NCBI GenBank assembly: GCA_038184435.1
Contig: CP116227.1
Span: 930,001 to 994,000 of the forward strand
Source of the DNA: Nocardioides alkalitolerans
GTDB lineage: Bacteria > Actinomycetota > Actinomycetes > Propionibacteriales > Nocardioidaceae
DNA: 64,000 bases
Direction of reading: 5' to 3'
A program made the position numbers and the translations under genes. The notes beneath the pieces were generated by a model. It searched no databases. It saw only the letters and a program-made list of their open reading frames with translations, and was not told the origin of the DNA. Positions 8,540 through 17,219 of this stretch are shown here, one piece after another (positions within the stretch are counted from its first letter, which is position 1; each line of letters opens with the position of its first letter).

Positions 8540-10237
8540 TCAGATCCGGGACAGGGCAGCGACGAGCGGGTCGAGCCCCAGCGAGCCGAGGTCGAGGGCC
8601 GCCCGGTGGAACGCCTTGAGGTCGAAGGCGTCGCCGTGGCGGGCGCGCGCCGCCTCCCGGGCCTCGAGCCAGATCCGCTCGCCCACCTTGTAGGACGGCG
8701 CCTGGCCGGGCCAGCCGAGGTAGCGGTTGACCTCGAACCGGATCGTCGCGTCGTCGTCCCGCGAGTGCTGACGCATGAACGCGAGGCCGAGCGCGGGCGT
8801 CCACCGCTCGCCCGGGTGGAACCCGAACGGGTTGTCGGCCGGGATCTCGAGCTGCAGGTGCATGCCGATGTCGACGATGACCCGCGCCGCGCGGAAGCCC
8901 TGGGCGTCCAGCATCCCGAGCCGGTCGGCCGGGTCGTCGAGGTAGCCCAGCTCGTCCATCAGCCGCTCCGCGTACAGCGCCCACCCCTCGCCGTGGCCCG
9001 ACACCCAGCACATCGTGCGCTGCCAGCGGTTGAGGAGCGACGAGCGGTAGGCCGTCTGCCCGACCTGCAGGTGGTGGCCGGGCACGCCCTCGTGGAACAC
9101 CGTCGTGGTCTCGCGCCACGGGTGGAACTGCTCGATCCCGTCGGGCACCGACCACCACATGCGCCCGGGGCGGGAGAAGTCCTCGCTGGGCCCCGTGTAG
9201 TAGATGCCACCGTCGTTCGTCGGCGCGAGGCAGCACTCGATGCGGCGGACCGGCTCGGGGATGTCGAAGTGGACGTCGGCCAGCTCGCCGACCACGCGGT
9301 CGGCCAGCTCCTGCATCCAGGCGCGGAACGGCTCCCGGCCCTCGATGCGGCGTGCGGGGTCGCCCTCCAGGTGGGCCACGGCCACGTCGATCGCGTCGGC
9401 GCCGGTCGCCGCCGGGGTGATGCGCGCGGCCGTCGCGCGCATGTCCGCCTCGATGCGGGCGAGCTCCTCCCACCCCCAGGCGTAGGTCTCCTCCAGGTCG
9501 ATGGTGGCGCCGAGGAAGAGGCGCGAGGCCAGCGCGTAGTGGTCGCGGCCGACGGCCTCGACGGCGCGCCCCCGCGGCTCCATCTCGTCGGCGAGGAACA
9601 GCCCGAGGGAGGCGAAGGCCGCCGTGGCCTCCCGCGCCCCGCGCTCCAGCGACGGCCGCAGCCCCGCCGGCACCGTGCCGGCGGCGACGCCCCGCCCGAC
9701 CAGGTCGGCGAACACGCTCGTGCCCCCGGTCTGGCCGGTCCAGCGCTCCAGCTGGGTCGCGACCTCGGCGTACTGCCGCGCCGCGCTCACCCGCCCGTGC
9801 GCCGCCTCCTCGGCGAGCGTCACCCGCAGGCCGGCGAGGGCACCCGGGACGCCCGCGAGCCGGGCGTCGACCGCCTCCCAGTCCTCGGCGGTGGCGGTCG
9901 GCATGAGGTCGAACACCTGCCGCAGCTCGTGGATCGGCGAGGCGATGACGTTCACCTCGCTGCGGGTGAAGCCCGCCTCGTCGTGCTCGACCTGGAGGCC
10001 CACCCGCTCGAGGAACGCCTCGCGGGCGACCGCCTCCCGGTCGTCGGCGGGGGTGGCCGCCCGCACGTCGGCGAGGGCCGCGCGCGCCAGTCGGAGCCGC
10101 TCGTCGAAGCCCTCGGGGGAGTAGTCCGTCAGCTCGTGCTCGTGGCCGGCCACGCCGATGCCGGTGGCGGTCACGGGGTCGGCCGCCGCGTAGTCCGCCA
10201 CGTAGCGCTCGGACCGTTCGTCAACGCTTCTGCTCAT
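8540..10237 (-). CDS. DUF885 family metallopeptidase-like protein
   Basis: A 565-residue DUF885 protein, a family related to M3/M2-like zinc peptidases. The zinc-site signature is visible as FHEGVPGHHLQ near residue 345, with the distal glutamate block GHGEGWALYAERLMDE about 30 residues on. No signal peptide is seen, so a cytosolic location is likely; the substrate is unknown. The start was set at the ATG at 10237 because the longer in-frame start at 10246 lies inside the likely -10 (minus-strand TAGGGT, 10245-10250). It is followed by the P1 peptidase. Confidence 0.88.
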   Translation of the reverse strand: MSRSVDERSERYVADYAAADPVTATGIGVAGHEHELTDYSPEGFDERLRLARAALADVRAATPADDREAVAREAFLERVGLQVEHDEAGFTRSEVNVIASPIHELRQVFDLMPTATAEDWEAVDARLAGVPGALAGLRVTLAEEAAHGRVSAARQYAEVATQLERWTGQTGGTSVFADLVGRGVAAGTVPAGLRPSLERGAREATAAFASLGLFLADEMEPRGRAVEAVGRDHYALASRLFLGATIDLEETYAWGWEELARIEADMRATAARITPAATGADAIDVAVAHLEGDPARRIEGREPFRAWMQELADRVVGELADVHFDIPEPVRRIECCLAPTNDGGIYYTGPSEDFSRPGRMWWSVPDGIEQFHPWRETTTVFHEGVPGHHLQVGQTAYRSSLLNRWQRTMCWVSGHGEGWALYAERLMDELGYLDDPADRLGMLDAQGFRAARVIVDIGMHLQLEIPADNPFGFHPGERWTPALGLAFMRQHSRDDDATIRFEVNRYLGWPGQAPSYKVGERIWLEAREAARARHGDAFDLKAFHRAALDLGSLGLDPLVAALSRI

Positions 10238-10244
10238 GCTCCCC

Positions 10245-10250
10245 ACCCTA
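10245..10250 (-). promoter_or_regulatory. -10 element of DUF885-P1 peptidase operon
   Basis: Minus-strand TAGGGT ends seven bases before the ATG at 10237. This leaderless spacing decides the start of the DUF885 gene. Confidence 0.5.
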
Positions 10251-10265
10251 GGAGGAACCGCCGAC

Positions 10266-10271
10266 TACTCT
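10266..10271 (+). promoter_or_regulatory. -10 element of the GH6 gene
   Basis: TACTCT lies eight bases before the ATG of the GH6 gene. It is back to back with the DUF885 -10, only 15 bases away, so the two promoters must compete or be co-controlled. Confidence 0.45.
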
Positions 10272-10279
10272 CAGCCCTC

Positions 10280-11500
10280 ATGAACAGCCGCTCGGGCGAC
10301 GACGAGGTCCCGGCTCGTCCCGACACCCCCCGTCGTCCCTCCGGCGAGCTCCCCGGGCACGTGCGTCGACCCGACCACGTGCGGCGCGCCGACCCTGCCG
10401 CCGTGGCGGCTGCGAACCAGACCGGTCGGCAGCAGCGCACGGGACCGTCTCCCTCCGAGGTCGCCGAGGCCCGCCGCCAGCAGCGCAAGCGGCGCCGCCG
10501 GGTCTGGATCGTCGGCGCGGTCGTCGTGCTGGTGGCGGCCGTGGTCATCGCCCTCTCGCTCCGGCACGGCCCGCTGGCCCGCAACCTCCCCGGCGGGGCG
10601 GACCCGCAGGAGACGAACCCCTTCGAGGGCCGCGACCTGTACGTCGCGAGCGGCACCCAGGCGGCCGCGGCGGCCGATGCGGCGCGGTCGGCGGGCGAGG
10701 CGCGCGACGCCGAGGTGCTCGACCGTCTCGCCGACGTGCCGACCGCGACCTGGCTCACCCCCGAGGCGCTGCCGCGGGGCCAGGTCGGAACCTTCGTGCG
10801 GGGCATCGCCGAGGCCGCGCTGGAGGCCGACGACGCGGCCGTGCTGGTCGTCTACGGCATCACGGACCGCGACTGCTCCGGCGAGCTCTCGGCGGGCGGC
10901 CTTCCCCCCGCCGACTACGCCGCGTGGGTGGGCGAGATCGCGTCCGCCGCCGGCACCGCCGACGGGCACGCCTCCGTCGTGCTCGAGCCGGACGGCCTCG
11001 CCTCGACCTTCGACTGCGGCAACACCGACCAGCGCGTCGGCCAGCTCGCGGGCGCGATCGGCAGCCTCGTCGACGCCGACGTGCCGACCTACGTCGACGC
11101 GGGTCACTCCAACTGGCGCTCGGTCGACGAGATGGCCGACCTGCTGCGCCGCGTCGACGTCTCCCGGGTGCGCGGCTTCTCCACCAACGTCGCCGCCTAC
11201 CAGTCCGACGCCGACGAGCGGGCGTACGCCGAGGAGCTCAGCGCGGCGCTCGGGGGCGCCCACTACGTGATCGACAGCGGGCGCAACGGTGCGCCCTCCC
11301 CGGCCTCGGGCGACTGGTGCAACCCGTCGGCCCGCCTCCTCGGCCAGGAGCCCGCCGCGGTCACCGGCGGCGGCAACCAGGACGCCCGCCTGTGGATCAA
11401 GCCCCCGGGCGAGAGCGACGGCACGTGCAACAGAGGCCCCGACGCAGGCACGTTCTGGGTGGAGCGGGCGGTCGAGATGGCGTTCGCCAGCGGCTGGTGA
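10280..11500 (+). CDS. Membrane-anchored glycoside hydrolase family 6 (beta-1,4-glucanase)
   Basis: A 406-residue GH6 protein, a family of inverting endoglucanases and cellobiohydrolases acting on beta-1,4-glucan. Residues 1-70 are charged and cytoplasmic-looking; a single hydrophobic segment follows at about 75-94 (IVGAVVVLVAAVVIALSL), so the catalytic domain should sit outside the membrane. GH6 landmarks are TDRDCSG (catalytic Asp loop), VLEPDGLAST (catalytic acid), VDAGHSNW, FSTNVAAY, IDSGRNG, WCNP and LWIKPPGESDG. There is no cellulose-binding module and no secreted-enzyme signal cleavage, so trimming of the cell's own polymer is more likely than digestion of food cellulose (inference). 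Its neighbours are a response regulator and, 2.2 kb on, a processive-type GT2. Confidence 0.9.
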   Translation: MNSRSGDDEVPARPDTPRRPSGELPGHVRRPDHVRRADPAAVAAANQTGRQQRTGPSPSEVAEARRQQRKRRRRVWIVGAVVVLVAAVVIALSLRHGPLARNLPGGADPQETNPFEGRDLYVASGTQAAAAADAARSAGEARDAEVLDRLADVPTATWLTPEALPRGQVGTFVRGIAEAALEADDAAVLVVYGITDRDCSGELSAGGLPPADYAAWVGEIASAAGTADGHASVVLEPDGLASTFDCGNTDQRVGQLAGAIGSLVDADVPTYVDAGHSNWRSVDEMADLLRRVDVSRVRGFSTNVAAYQSDADERAYAEELSAALGGAHYVIDSGRNGAPSPASGDWCNPSARLLGQEPAAVTGGGNQDARLWIKPPGESDGTCNRGPDAGTFWVERAVEMAFASGW

Positions 11501-11608
11501 CGCCGCGGCACGGTCCCGGCACCTTCCCGGCGCGTTCCGAGGCAGGACTTGAGCGCAACGCCACGGGAATCTTGCGGGACGAAGCCTCGGCGGATGCTGG
11601 GTCGTTGC

Positions 11609-11614
11609 TAGCCT
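11609..11614 (+). promoter_or_regulatory. -10 element of the response-regulator gene
   Basis: TAGCCT lies six bases before the GTG at 11621. There is no Shine-Dalgarno, so the message is probably leaderless and not simply read through from GH6. Confidence 0.5.
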
Positions 11615-11620
11615 GAGCGG

Positions 11621-12790
11621 GTGGAACAACCTCCCGCCCGCCGCGTCGCCGTCATCATCGAGGACGATCCGGACGTCGCCGATCTCCTCGACCTCGTGCT
11701 CACCCAGAGCGGTTACGTGACCCACGTGACACGCAACGGCGTCGACGGCCTCGCGGCGGTGCGTGAGCACGACCCGGTGCTGACCACGCTCGACGTGTCG
11801 ATGCCCGGCATGGACGGGTTCGCCGTCGCCCGCCGCATCCGCGACTTCAGCTCGACCTACCTCATCATGATCACGGCCCTCAGCGACGAGATCGACGTGG
11901 TGATGGGCCTCGAGGCCGGCGCCGACGACTACCTGACGAAGCCGTTCCGGCCCCGCGAGCTGCGGGCCCGTGCCGAGTCGATGCTGCGACGTCCCCGCGA
12001 CCGCGGCGAGCCCGGTCGGGGTGACGGCCCCGAGCACGACCCGCAGCACGACGGCACGCCTGCGGAGCCCGAGCGCGAGGCCACCGGGTGGGCTGTCGAG
12101 ACCCGGCGCGAGTTCAGCCAGGGCAACCGCGCCACGATCGGGCCCGTGCCCACAGAGCCGGAGCCCGCCCCGCGGCACGCCACTCCGCCGCCCGCGGAGC
12201 ACGCGGAGCCGCAGCTTCCCCCCATCCCGCCCCTGCCGCCGGTCCCGCCGTCGGCCCCGGCGTACGTCGAGCCCGTCCCCGCGGCGTACCAGCAGCCGGT
12301 CCAGCAGCCGGTCCAGCAGCCGGTGCAGCAGCCGGCGTACCAGCCGCAGGTGCCGCAGCCGGCGCACCAGCAGCAGGTGGCGCAGCCGGCCGCTCCGGCC
12401 ATCGGCACGACGCCGGCGTCCGCGATGGCGGCCGGCGCGGGCGAGCGGGTGGTCGCCAGCGACGGCTGGGTCCGGCACAACAACCTGGCCCTCAACCCCG
12501 GCACCCGGGTGGTGCTCGTCGACGGCCGCGGCGTCGACCTCACGACGGTGGAGTTCGACCTGCTCGCGTCGCTGGTCAGCACGGGCCGTCGCGTGCGGTC
12601 CAAGGCCGACCTGGTGCTGACGATGCGCGGCCAGGACTACGTGACGGCGTACTTCGTCAACGAGGCCGACAAGCGCACCGTCGAGGCGCACCTCGAGGAC
12701 CTGCGTCGCAAGCTCGGCGACGTCGGTGCCGTGCCCCGGCTCATCGAGCCGGTCCGCGGCGTCGGCTACCGCATGGCGGCCACCATCTGA
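11621..12790 (+). CDS. Orphan OmpR-type response regulator with a long Pro/Gln-rich linker
   Basis: A 389-residue regulator. Residues 8-123 form a receiver domain with acidic pair EDD near 14-16, phospho-acceptor Asp in LDVSMPGMDG near 58, a Thr in MITA and the lysine in LTKPF. Residues 290-389 form a winged-helix domain (LTTVEFDLLASLV, RTVEAHLEDLRRKLGD, VRGVGYRM). Between them lies a linker of about 150 residues rich in Pro, Gln, Ala and Glu, with three QQPV steps; OmpR linkers are usually 5-20 residues. No histidine kinase is adjacent. The context suggests control of the flanking GH6 and GT2 genes, which is inference. Confidence 0.9.
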   Translation: MEQPPARRVAVIIEDDPDVADLLDLVLTQSGYVTHVTRNGVDGLAAVREHDPVLTTLDVSMPGMDGFAVARRIRDFSSTYLIMITALSDEIDVVMGLEAGADDYLTKPFRPRELRARAESMLRRPRDRGEPGRGDGPEHDPQHDGTPAEPEREATGWAVETRREFSQGNRATIGPVPTEPEPAPRHATPPPAEHAEPQLPPIPPLPPVPPSAPAYVEPVPAAYQQPVQQPVQQPVQQPAYQPQVPQPAHQQQVAQPAAPAIGTTPASAMAAGAGERVVASDGWVRHNNLALNPGTRVVLVDGRGVDLTTVEFDLLASLVSTGRRVRSKADLVLTMRGQDYVTAYFVNEADKRTVEAHLEDLRRKLGDVGAVPRLIEPVRGVGYRMAATI

Positions 12791-12819
12791 TCGGCTCCAC
12801 CGACGCCGGCAGGACGCAC

Positions 12820-12854
12820 GAGGCCCCTCCGACCGTGACGGTCGGAGGGGCCTC
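12820..12854. terminator. Strong hairpin between convergent genes
   Basis: A perfect 16-base-pair stem (12820-12835 with 12839-12854) closed by a TGA loop, lying between the ends of the response-regulator gene and the convergent lipoprotein gene. No U-tract follows on either strand, common for actinobacterial intrinsic terminators. It is probably bidirectional. Confidence 0.8.
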
Positions 12855-12877
12855 GGGCGTCCCGGGTGGGCGGTGCC

Positions 12878-13618
12878 TCAGTTGGCGTTGACCGGGATCT
12901 CCTGCGCGACGGTCGGGTCGTCCGAGGGGAAGATCGCGATCGGCACCTTCTGGGTGATGGTCTGCTCGACGTACCGGTTCGAGCCGGCGCTCGACTCCAT
13001 CTGCACCGTGGCGGTGAAGGTCAGGTCGATGCCGATGGTCGCCGGGTCGGTCGGGTTGATCTGCTGGTTGCGGAGCTCGAACGAGCCCTTTGGCGAGGTG
13101 ATGAGCATGCCGTAGGAGTTGCCGAGTGGCTCGGGGTCGAGCGTGATGGTGCGCGCGTCCGCGTCGAGCGTGTACGGCGACTCGGACGGGCCACCGTCGG
13201 ACCGGGTCGTCGTCGAGGTCACCTGGATCCGTCCGAGGAAGACCTTCCGCTTCGTGTTGAAGGGCGCGCGGAGGTCCTGGTTGAGGTCGTAGGCCTGGAA
13301 CGTGAAGGAGAAGTACTTGTTGCCGAGCGGGTACCACTCGTTGGTGCGTGGCGTCGACTTCGTCGGGTAGAGCGTGTAGACGAAGTCGAGGCCGGCCACG
13401 TCGATGTGCGACTGGAACGTGCCGTCGCGCGTGAACTGCGAGTCGTAGTACTCCGTCGTCGCGGACGTGGTGGGGGTCGCCGTGGGCTCCGCCTCGTCGT
13501 TGCCGTTGGTCAGGTCCTCCACCACCGAGCAGGACGACAGCACGGCGCTGAGCAGCAGGACGGCGGGGAGGACGAGGAGGCGGCTGCGGCGACGGGGCCG
13601 GCGGGTCGTGGTGGACAT
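12878..13618 (-). CDS. Secreted lipoprotein of unknown function
   Basis: A 246-residue protein with an Arg-rich N-terminus, a hydrophobic segment and a lipobox (LSSC near residue 30), so it should be lipid-anchored outside the membrane. After a short Asp/Thr-rich spacer the rest looks like a single beta-rich domain; I do not recognise a family. The ATG has GGAAGAG about six bases upstream on the minus strand. It lies 44 bases after the GT2 gene and should be co-transcribed with it, which suggests a role in handling or exporting the GT2 product. Confidence 0.8.
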   Translation of the reverse strand: MSTTTRRPRRRSRLLVLPAVLLLSAVLSSCSVVEDLTNGNDEAEPTATPTTSATTEYYDSQFTRDGTFQSHIDVAGLDFVYTLYPTKSTPRTNEWYPLGNKYFSFTFQAYDLNQDLRAPFNTKRKVFLGRIQVTSTTTRSDGGPSESPYTLDADARTITLDPEPLGNSYGMLITSPKGSFELRNQQINPTDPATIGIDLTFTATVQMESSAGSNRYVEQTITQKVPIAIFPSDDPTVAQEIPVNAN

Positions 13619-13662
13619 GCTCTCTTCCGAGGTGGGGGCGGGCAGGACGGGGACGACGGGCC

Positions 13663-15147
13663 TCACGCCTTGAAGCCCTTGTAGCGACGCAGCACCTTCG
13701 TCATCATCCAACCGGTCTGCAGGATCGTGATGACACCGAGGATGGGCCAGCCGACGGCGAGGATGTCGGACTTGGCGTCGATGGGGATCTGCAGCCAGAT
13801 CGCGGCGAGCACCGCGAGGATGACCAGCAGCACCCCGAGCGGGGCCAGGTAGCCCTGGCCGGCGCCGCGCTCCGCCTTCGCCTGGGCGGCCCAGTTGTCG
13901 GTCTGCGCCCGGGAGGCGAACTTGGTCCAGGAGCGCAGGAAGTGCCCGATCCGGATCCACATGTAGACCTCGGCCGGCGCCAGCAGGAGGGCGAACAGGT
14001 AGTCGCGCCTGTTGCCGTAGTACATCGACCGCGCCACGCGGAAGTTCAGCAGGATCGCGGCCACCGGCGGGATGAGCCACCAGGGCGAGAAGACGAACGC
14101 GTTGATGGAGAGCGACCCGAGCAGCAGCGTGAGGAACATGAGGCGGGTCGTGATGTTGATGACCATCGAGATGTGCTCGAACCAGCGCAGGCGCAGGTTC
14201 GGGTGGAGCGGCTGGCCGGGGGTGTCGCCACGCTGGCCCGGCCACATCAGGTCGATGGCGCCGAAGTTCCACTTGACCTGCTGGGCGTCGAGCGACCGCA
14301 GGGTGGTCATGCCGCCCACGTGCGCGCGGGCGGCGGCGGAGATCTTCGTGAGGTAGCCGGCGCTCTTGATCTGCAGGGACAGCAGGGAGTCCTCGACCTC
14401 GGAGTCCTTCACCCACGGGGTGCGCTGGTGGCTGTCCTCGAGCACGTCGCGCAGGGCACGGGTCGCGAAGATCGAGAACTGGCCACCGAGCACCGCCATG
14501 TTGCGGCCGCGCAGGAGGTTCTGCATGTTGAACGCCGAGAACTGCGCCCGCTGGCCGGCGATGAGGAACTTCGCCATCGGTCCGTCGAGCGCCGAGTCGT
14601 CGATGCTGTAGATCGCCGAGATGCCGCCGATGCGGTCGTCGCTCGCGATCTCGTTGACGAGCTCCTCGACGGCGTCGGGCTCCGGCGTGGTGTCGCCGTC
14701 GACGCCGAGGAGGTAGTCGTACCCCTCGACCAGCGAGTAGCCGTAGTTGAGCGCACCGACCTTCTTGTCCGGGTTCTTGCCGATGTCGTGGACGAAGATC
14801 TCGGTCATCTGCTCGCCGTTGCGGGTCATCCGCACGTGCTCGCCGGCGTAGTAGCCCGCGACCTCGACCGTGTCGTCCGTCGTGTTGTTGACGATGACGT
14901 GGATGACGTCCGGCAGGCGCGTCTGCGCGAGCAGCGCGTCGAGCACGCCCGCGATCGTCTCCGCCTCGTTGTAGGCGGGGATGACGCACCCGATCGTCGG
15001 ACGGTACGTCGGCAGGTCCTCGACGCCGGCGAGGAACTCGTCCGCGTAGGCCGCCATGGTCGGGTCCGGGACCCGCACGTACTGGTTGGACGTCGCATCG
15101 CCCAGGGCGGCAGCGGGGCGCCCGGGCACGTCGGGGGGGAGGGTCAC
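13663..15147 (-). CDS. Membrane family 2 glycosyltransferase, processive-synthase-like
   Basis: A 494-residue GT2 protein. The GT-A domain opens with IGCVIPAYNEAETI and has the DGD metal/UDP motif (GVDGDTTPE), a later acidic SEVEDS and a QQVKW motif that corresponds to the Q(Q/R)xRW of processive synthases such as BcsA and hyaluronan synthase. About five hydrophobic segments follow in the C-terminal third. There is no PilZ domain and no N-terminal membrane pair, so it is not a canonical BcsA. The GTG at 15147 was chosen for its minus-strand GGAGGAAGGA; a GTG at 15168 is an in-frame alternative. It is co-transcribed with the lipoprotein. Its polymer is unknown; a beta-glucan fits the nearby GH6. 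Confidence 0.85.
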   Translation of the reverse strand: MTLPPDVPGRPAAALGDATSNQYVRVPDPTMAAYADEFLAGVEDLPTYRPTIGCVIPAYNEAETIAGVLDALLAQTRLPDVIHVIVNNTTDDTVEVAGYYAGEHVRMTRNGEQMTEIFVHDIGKNPDKKVGALNYGYSLVEGYDYLLGVDGDTTPEPDAVEELVNEIASDDRIGGISAIYSIDDSALDGPMAKFLIAGQRAQFSAFNMQNLLRGRNMAVLGGQFSIFATRALRDVLEDSHQRTPWVKDSEVEDSLLSLQIKSAGYLTKISAAARAHVGGMTTLRSLDAQQVKWNFGAIDLMWPGQRGDTPGQPLHPNLRLRWFEHISMVINITTRLMFLTLLLGSLSINAFVFSPWWLIPPVAAILLNFRVARSMYYGNRRDYLFALLLAPAEVYMWIRIGHFLRSWTKFASRAQTDNWAAQAKAERGAGQGYLAPLGVLLVILAVLAAIWLQIPIDAKSDILAVGWPILGVITILQTGWMMTKVLRRYKGFKA

Positions 15148-15212
15148 AGGAGCATCCTTCCTCCCCACCCGCTCGATGCGCCGGAGTTGCCGCGAACTTC
15201 TCCTCAGTTTTC

Positions 15213-15218
15213 TGTCAA
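15213..15218 (-). promoter_or_regulatory. Possible -35 of the GT2-lipoprotein operon
   Basis: Minus-strand TTGACA, a perfect sigma-70 -35, lies 66 bases before the GT2 start. The matching -10 region (17 bases on) is poor, which would fit an activator-dependent promoter. The gap 15148-15248 holds nothing else I recognise. Confidence 0.35.
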
Positions 15219-15248
15219 ACGATCACGGGGTGACCGCTCGACGGCGCC

Positions 15249-15497
15249 TCAGCGGGGGAGCCCGGAGGCCCGCCACGCGCCGGCGGCGGCGTGGTGGGGA
15301 CCGCGGAGGGCGCGTCGGGGGGCGGCCCACTCCGGCGTACGTCGCGGGGCGGGCGCCGGCGCGGCGCTGCCGAGCGCGGCGAACACCGCCACGACGGCCG
15401 CGACCTCCTCCGGCGTGGCGTCGCCGTTCACGACGCGGAGCAGCGGCCGTGCCGGTGCGCCGCCCGCCTGCTCGCCGGCCGTCTCGTCGCCGCTCAC
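15249..15497 (-). CDS. accE: Acyl-CoA carboxylase epsilon subunit
   Basis: A small protein of 82 residues matching the actinobacterial acyl-CoA carboxylase epsilon family: LLRVVNGDATPEEVAAV in the first third, a Pro/Ala linker, then WAAP and the conserved end GAWRASGLPR. Epsilon subunits bridge or stimulate the alpha-beta carboxylase complex. The GTG start overlaps the carboxyltransferase stop by four bases (GTGA), so the two are made together. Confidence 0.9.
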   Translation of the reverse strand: MSGDETAGEQAGGAPARPLLRVVNGDATPEEVAAVVAVFAALGSAAPAPAPRRTPEWAAPRRALRGPHHAAAGAWRASGLPR

Positions 15498-17110
15498 AGC
15501 GGGATGTTCCCGTGCTTCTTGGGCGGCAGCGTCTCCCGCTTGGTGCGCAGCAGGCGGAGCGCCCGCACGACCTCGGCCCGCGTCTCGTGGGGCGCGATGA
15601 CGGCGTCGATGTAGCCCCGCTCCGCGGCGATGTACGGGTTGGCCAGGTGCTTGTCGTACTCCTCGACGAGCTCGGCGCGCTTCGCGTCGACGGTGCCGTC
15701 GGCGGTCGCGTCCTTGATCTCCTTGCGGTACAGGATGTTGATCGCGCCCTGGGCGCCCATCACCGCGATCTGCGCCGTCGGCCAGGCGATGTTGATGTCG
15801 GCGCCGAGGTGCTTGGAGCCCATGACGTCGTACGCGCCGCCGTACGCCTTGCGCGTGATGATGGTGACGAGCGGGACGGTCGCCTCGGCGTACGCGTAGA
15901 TGAGCTTCGCGCCGCGGCGGATGATGCCGTTGTACTCCTGGTCGGTGCCCGGCAGGAAGCCCGGCACGTCGACGAAGGTGAGCACCGGGATGTTGAAGGC
16001 GTCGCAGGTGCGCACGAAGCGGGCGGCCTTCTCGGACGCGTCGATGTCGAGCGTGCCCGCGAACTGCATCGGCTGGTTGGCCACGATGCCGACGCTGCGG
16101 CCCTCGACGCGGCCGTAGCCGACCACGATGTTGGGCGCGAACAGCGGCTGCACCTCGAGGAAGTCCTCGTCGTCCACGACGGCCTCGATGACCTCGCGGA
16201 TGTCGTAGGGCTGGTTCGGGCTGTCCGGGATGATCGTGTCGAGCTTGCGGTCGAGGTCGGTGACCTCGAGGTCGGCGACCTCGTCGAAGACGGGCGGCTC
16301 GTCGAGGTTGTTCTGTGGCAGGTAGCTCAGCAGGTTCTTGACGAACTCCAGCGCGTCGTCCTCGTCGGCGCCCATGTAGTGCGCGTTGCCCGACTTGGTG
16401 TTGTGGGTGCGCGCGCCGCCGAGCTCCTCGATGGTCACGTCCTCGCCGGTGACGGTCTTGATGACGTCGGGACCGGTGATGAACATCGCCGAGGTCTGGT
16501 CGACCATCACGGTGAAGTCGGTGACCGCGGGGGAGTAGACGTGGCCGCCGGCGCAGTTGCCCATGATGAGGCTGATCTGCGGGATGACGCCCGAGGCGTG
16601 CACGTTCCGGCGGAAGATCTCGCCGTAGAGGCCCAGGGAGACGACGCCCTCCTGGATGCGGGCGCCGGCGCCCTCGTTGATGCCGATGATGGGGCACCCG
16701 GTCTTGATCGCGAGGTCCATGACCTTGGTGATCTTCTCGCCGTAGACCTCGCCCAGCGACCCGCCGAAGACGGTGAAGTCCTGGCTGAAGACGCACACCT
16801 GACGGCCGTCGATCGTGCCGTAGCCGGTCACGACGCCGTCGCCGTAGGGGCGCTTCTTCTCGAGGCCGAAGGCCGTCGACCGGTGGCGGGCGAGCTCGTC
16901 GAGCTCGACGAAGCTGCCCTCGTCGAAGAGCTGCTCGATGCGCTCGCGCGCGGTCTGGCGACCCCGTGCGTGCTGCTTCTCGACGGCCTTGGCCGACCCG
17001 GCGTGCACGGCCTCGTCCAGCCGTCGCTCGAGGTCCGCCAGCTTGCCCGCGGTCGTGCTGACGTCGATGTCGGCCGGCACCTCGGTGCCCTCGCCCACCT
17101 GTGCGCTCAT
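15494..17110 (-). CDS. pccB: Propionyl/acyl-CoA carboxylase, carboxyltransferase (beta) subunit
   Basis: A 538-residue carboxyltransferase that moves CO2 from carboxybiotin to propionyl-CoA or acetyl-CoA, giving methylmalonyl- or malonyl-CoA. Crotonase-fold blocks include INEGAGARIQEG, IMGNCAGGHVYSP, the biotin-side ITRKAYGGAYDVMGSK and WPTAQIAVMGAQGA. The Asp in AYDVM may be the residue that favours propionyl-CoA in the Streptomyces enzyme, so PccB is my preferred name but AccD is possible. The ATG at 17110 has a minus-strand TACATT (17118-17123) seven bases upstream, which excludes the longer TTG start at 17119. accE follows; biotin ligase lies 1.5 kb away. Confidence 0.93.
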   Translation of the reverse strand: MSAQVGEGTEVPADIDVSTTAGKLADLERRLDEAVHAGSAKAVEKQHARGRQTARERIEQLFDEGSFVELDELARHRSTAFGLEKKRPYGDGVVTGYGTIDGRQVCVFSQDFTVFGGSLGEVYGEKITKVMDLAIKTGCPIIGINEGAGARIQEGVVSLGLYGEIFRRNVHASGVIPQISLIMGNCAGGHVYSPAVTDFTVMVDQTSAMFITGPDVIKTVTGEDVTIEELGGARTHNTKSGNAHYMGADEDDALEFVKNLLSYLPQNNLDEPPVFDEVADLEVTDLDRKLDTIIPDSPNQPYDIREVIEAVVDDEDFLEVQPLFAPNIVVGYGRVEGRSVGIVANQPMQFAGTLDIDASEKAARFVRTCDAFNIPVLTFVDVPGFLPGTDQEYNGIIRRGAKLIYAYAEATVPLVTIITRKAYGGAYDVMGSKHLGADINIAWPTAQIAVMGAQGAINILYRKEIKDATADGTVDAKRAELVEEYDKHLANPYIAAERGYIDAVIAPHETRAEVVRALRLLRTKRETLPPKKHGNIPL

Positions 17111-17117
17111 GGGCCGC

Positions 17118-17123
17118 AATGTA
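17118..17123 (-). promoter_or_regulatory. -10 element of pccB-accE
   Basis: Minus-strand TACATT lies seven bases before the pccB ATG with no Shine-Dalgarno, a leaderless arrangement that decides the start codon. Confidence 0.55.
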
Positions 17124-17219
17124 GCGGGCGATCGGTCGGTCGGTGCAGGGGGTCCCGCGTACCGGACAGTAGGAACTCCGTCCCACTCGTCGCGGCGCCG
17201 GTCCCGGCGGCCGCCCTGG

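Noticed and set aside
1283..8619. Long open frames opposite and alongside the his genes (for example minus 1283-2569, minus 4920-7193, plus 6487-8619)
   Set aside because: Their translations are Arg/Pro/Gly/Ala-rich without family motifs and lie over well-supported genes; they come from high GC at third positions.
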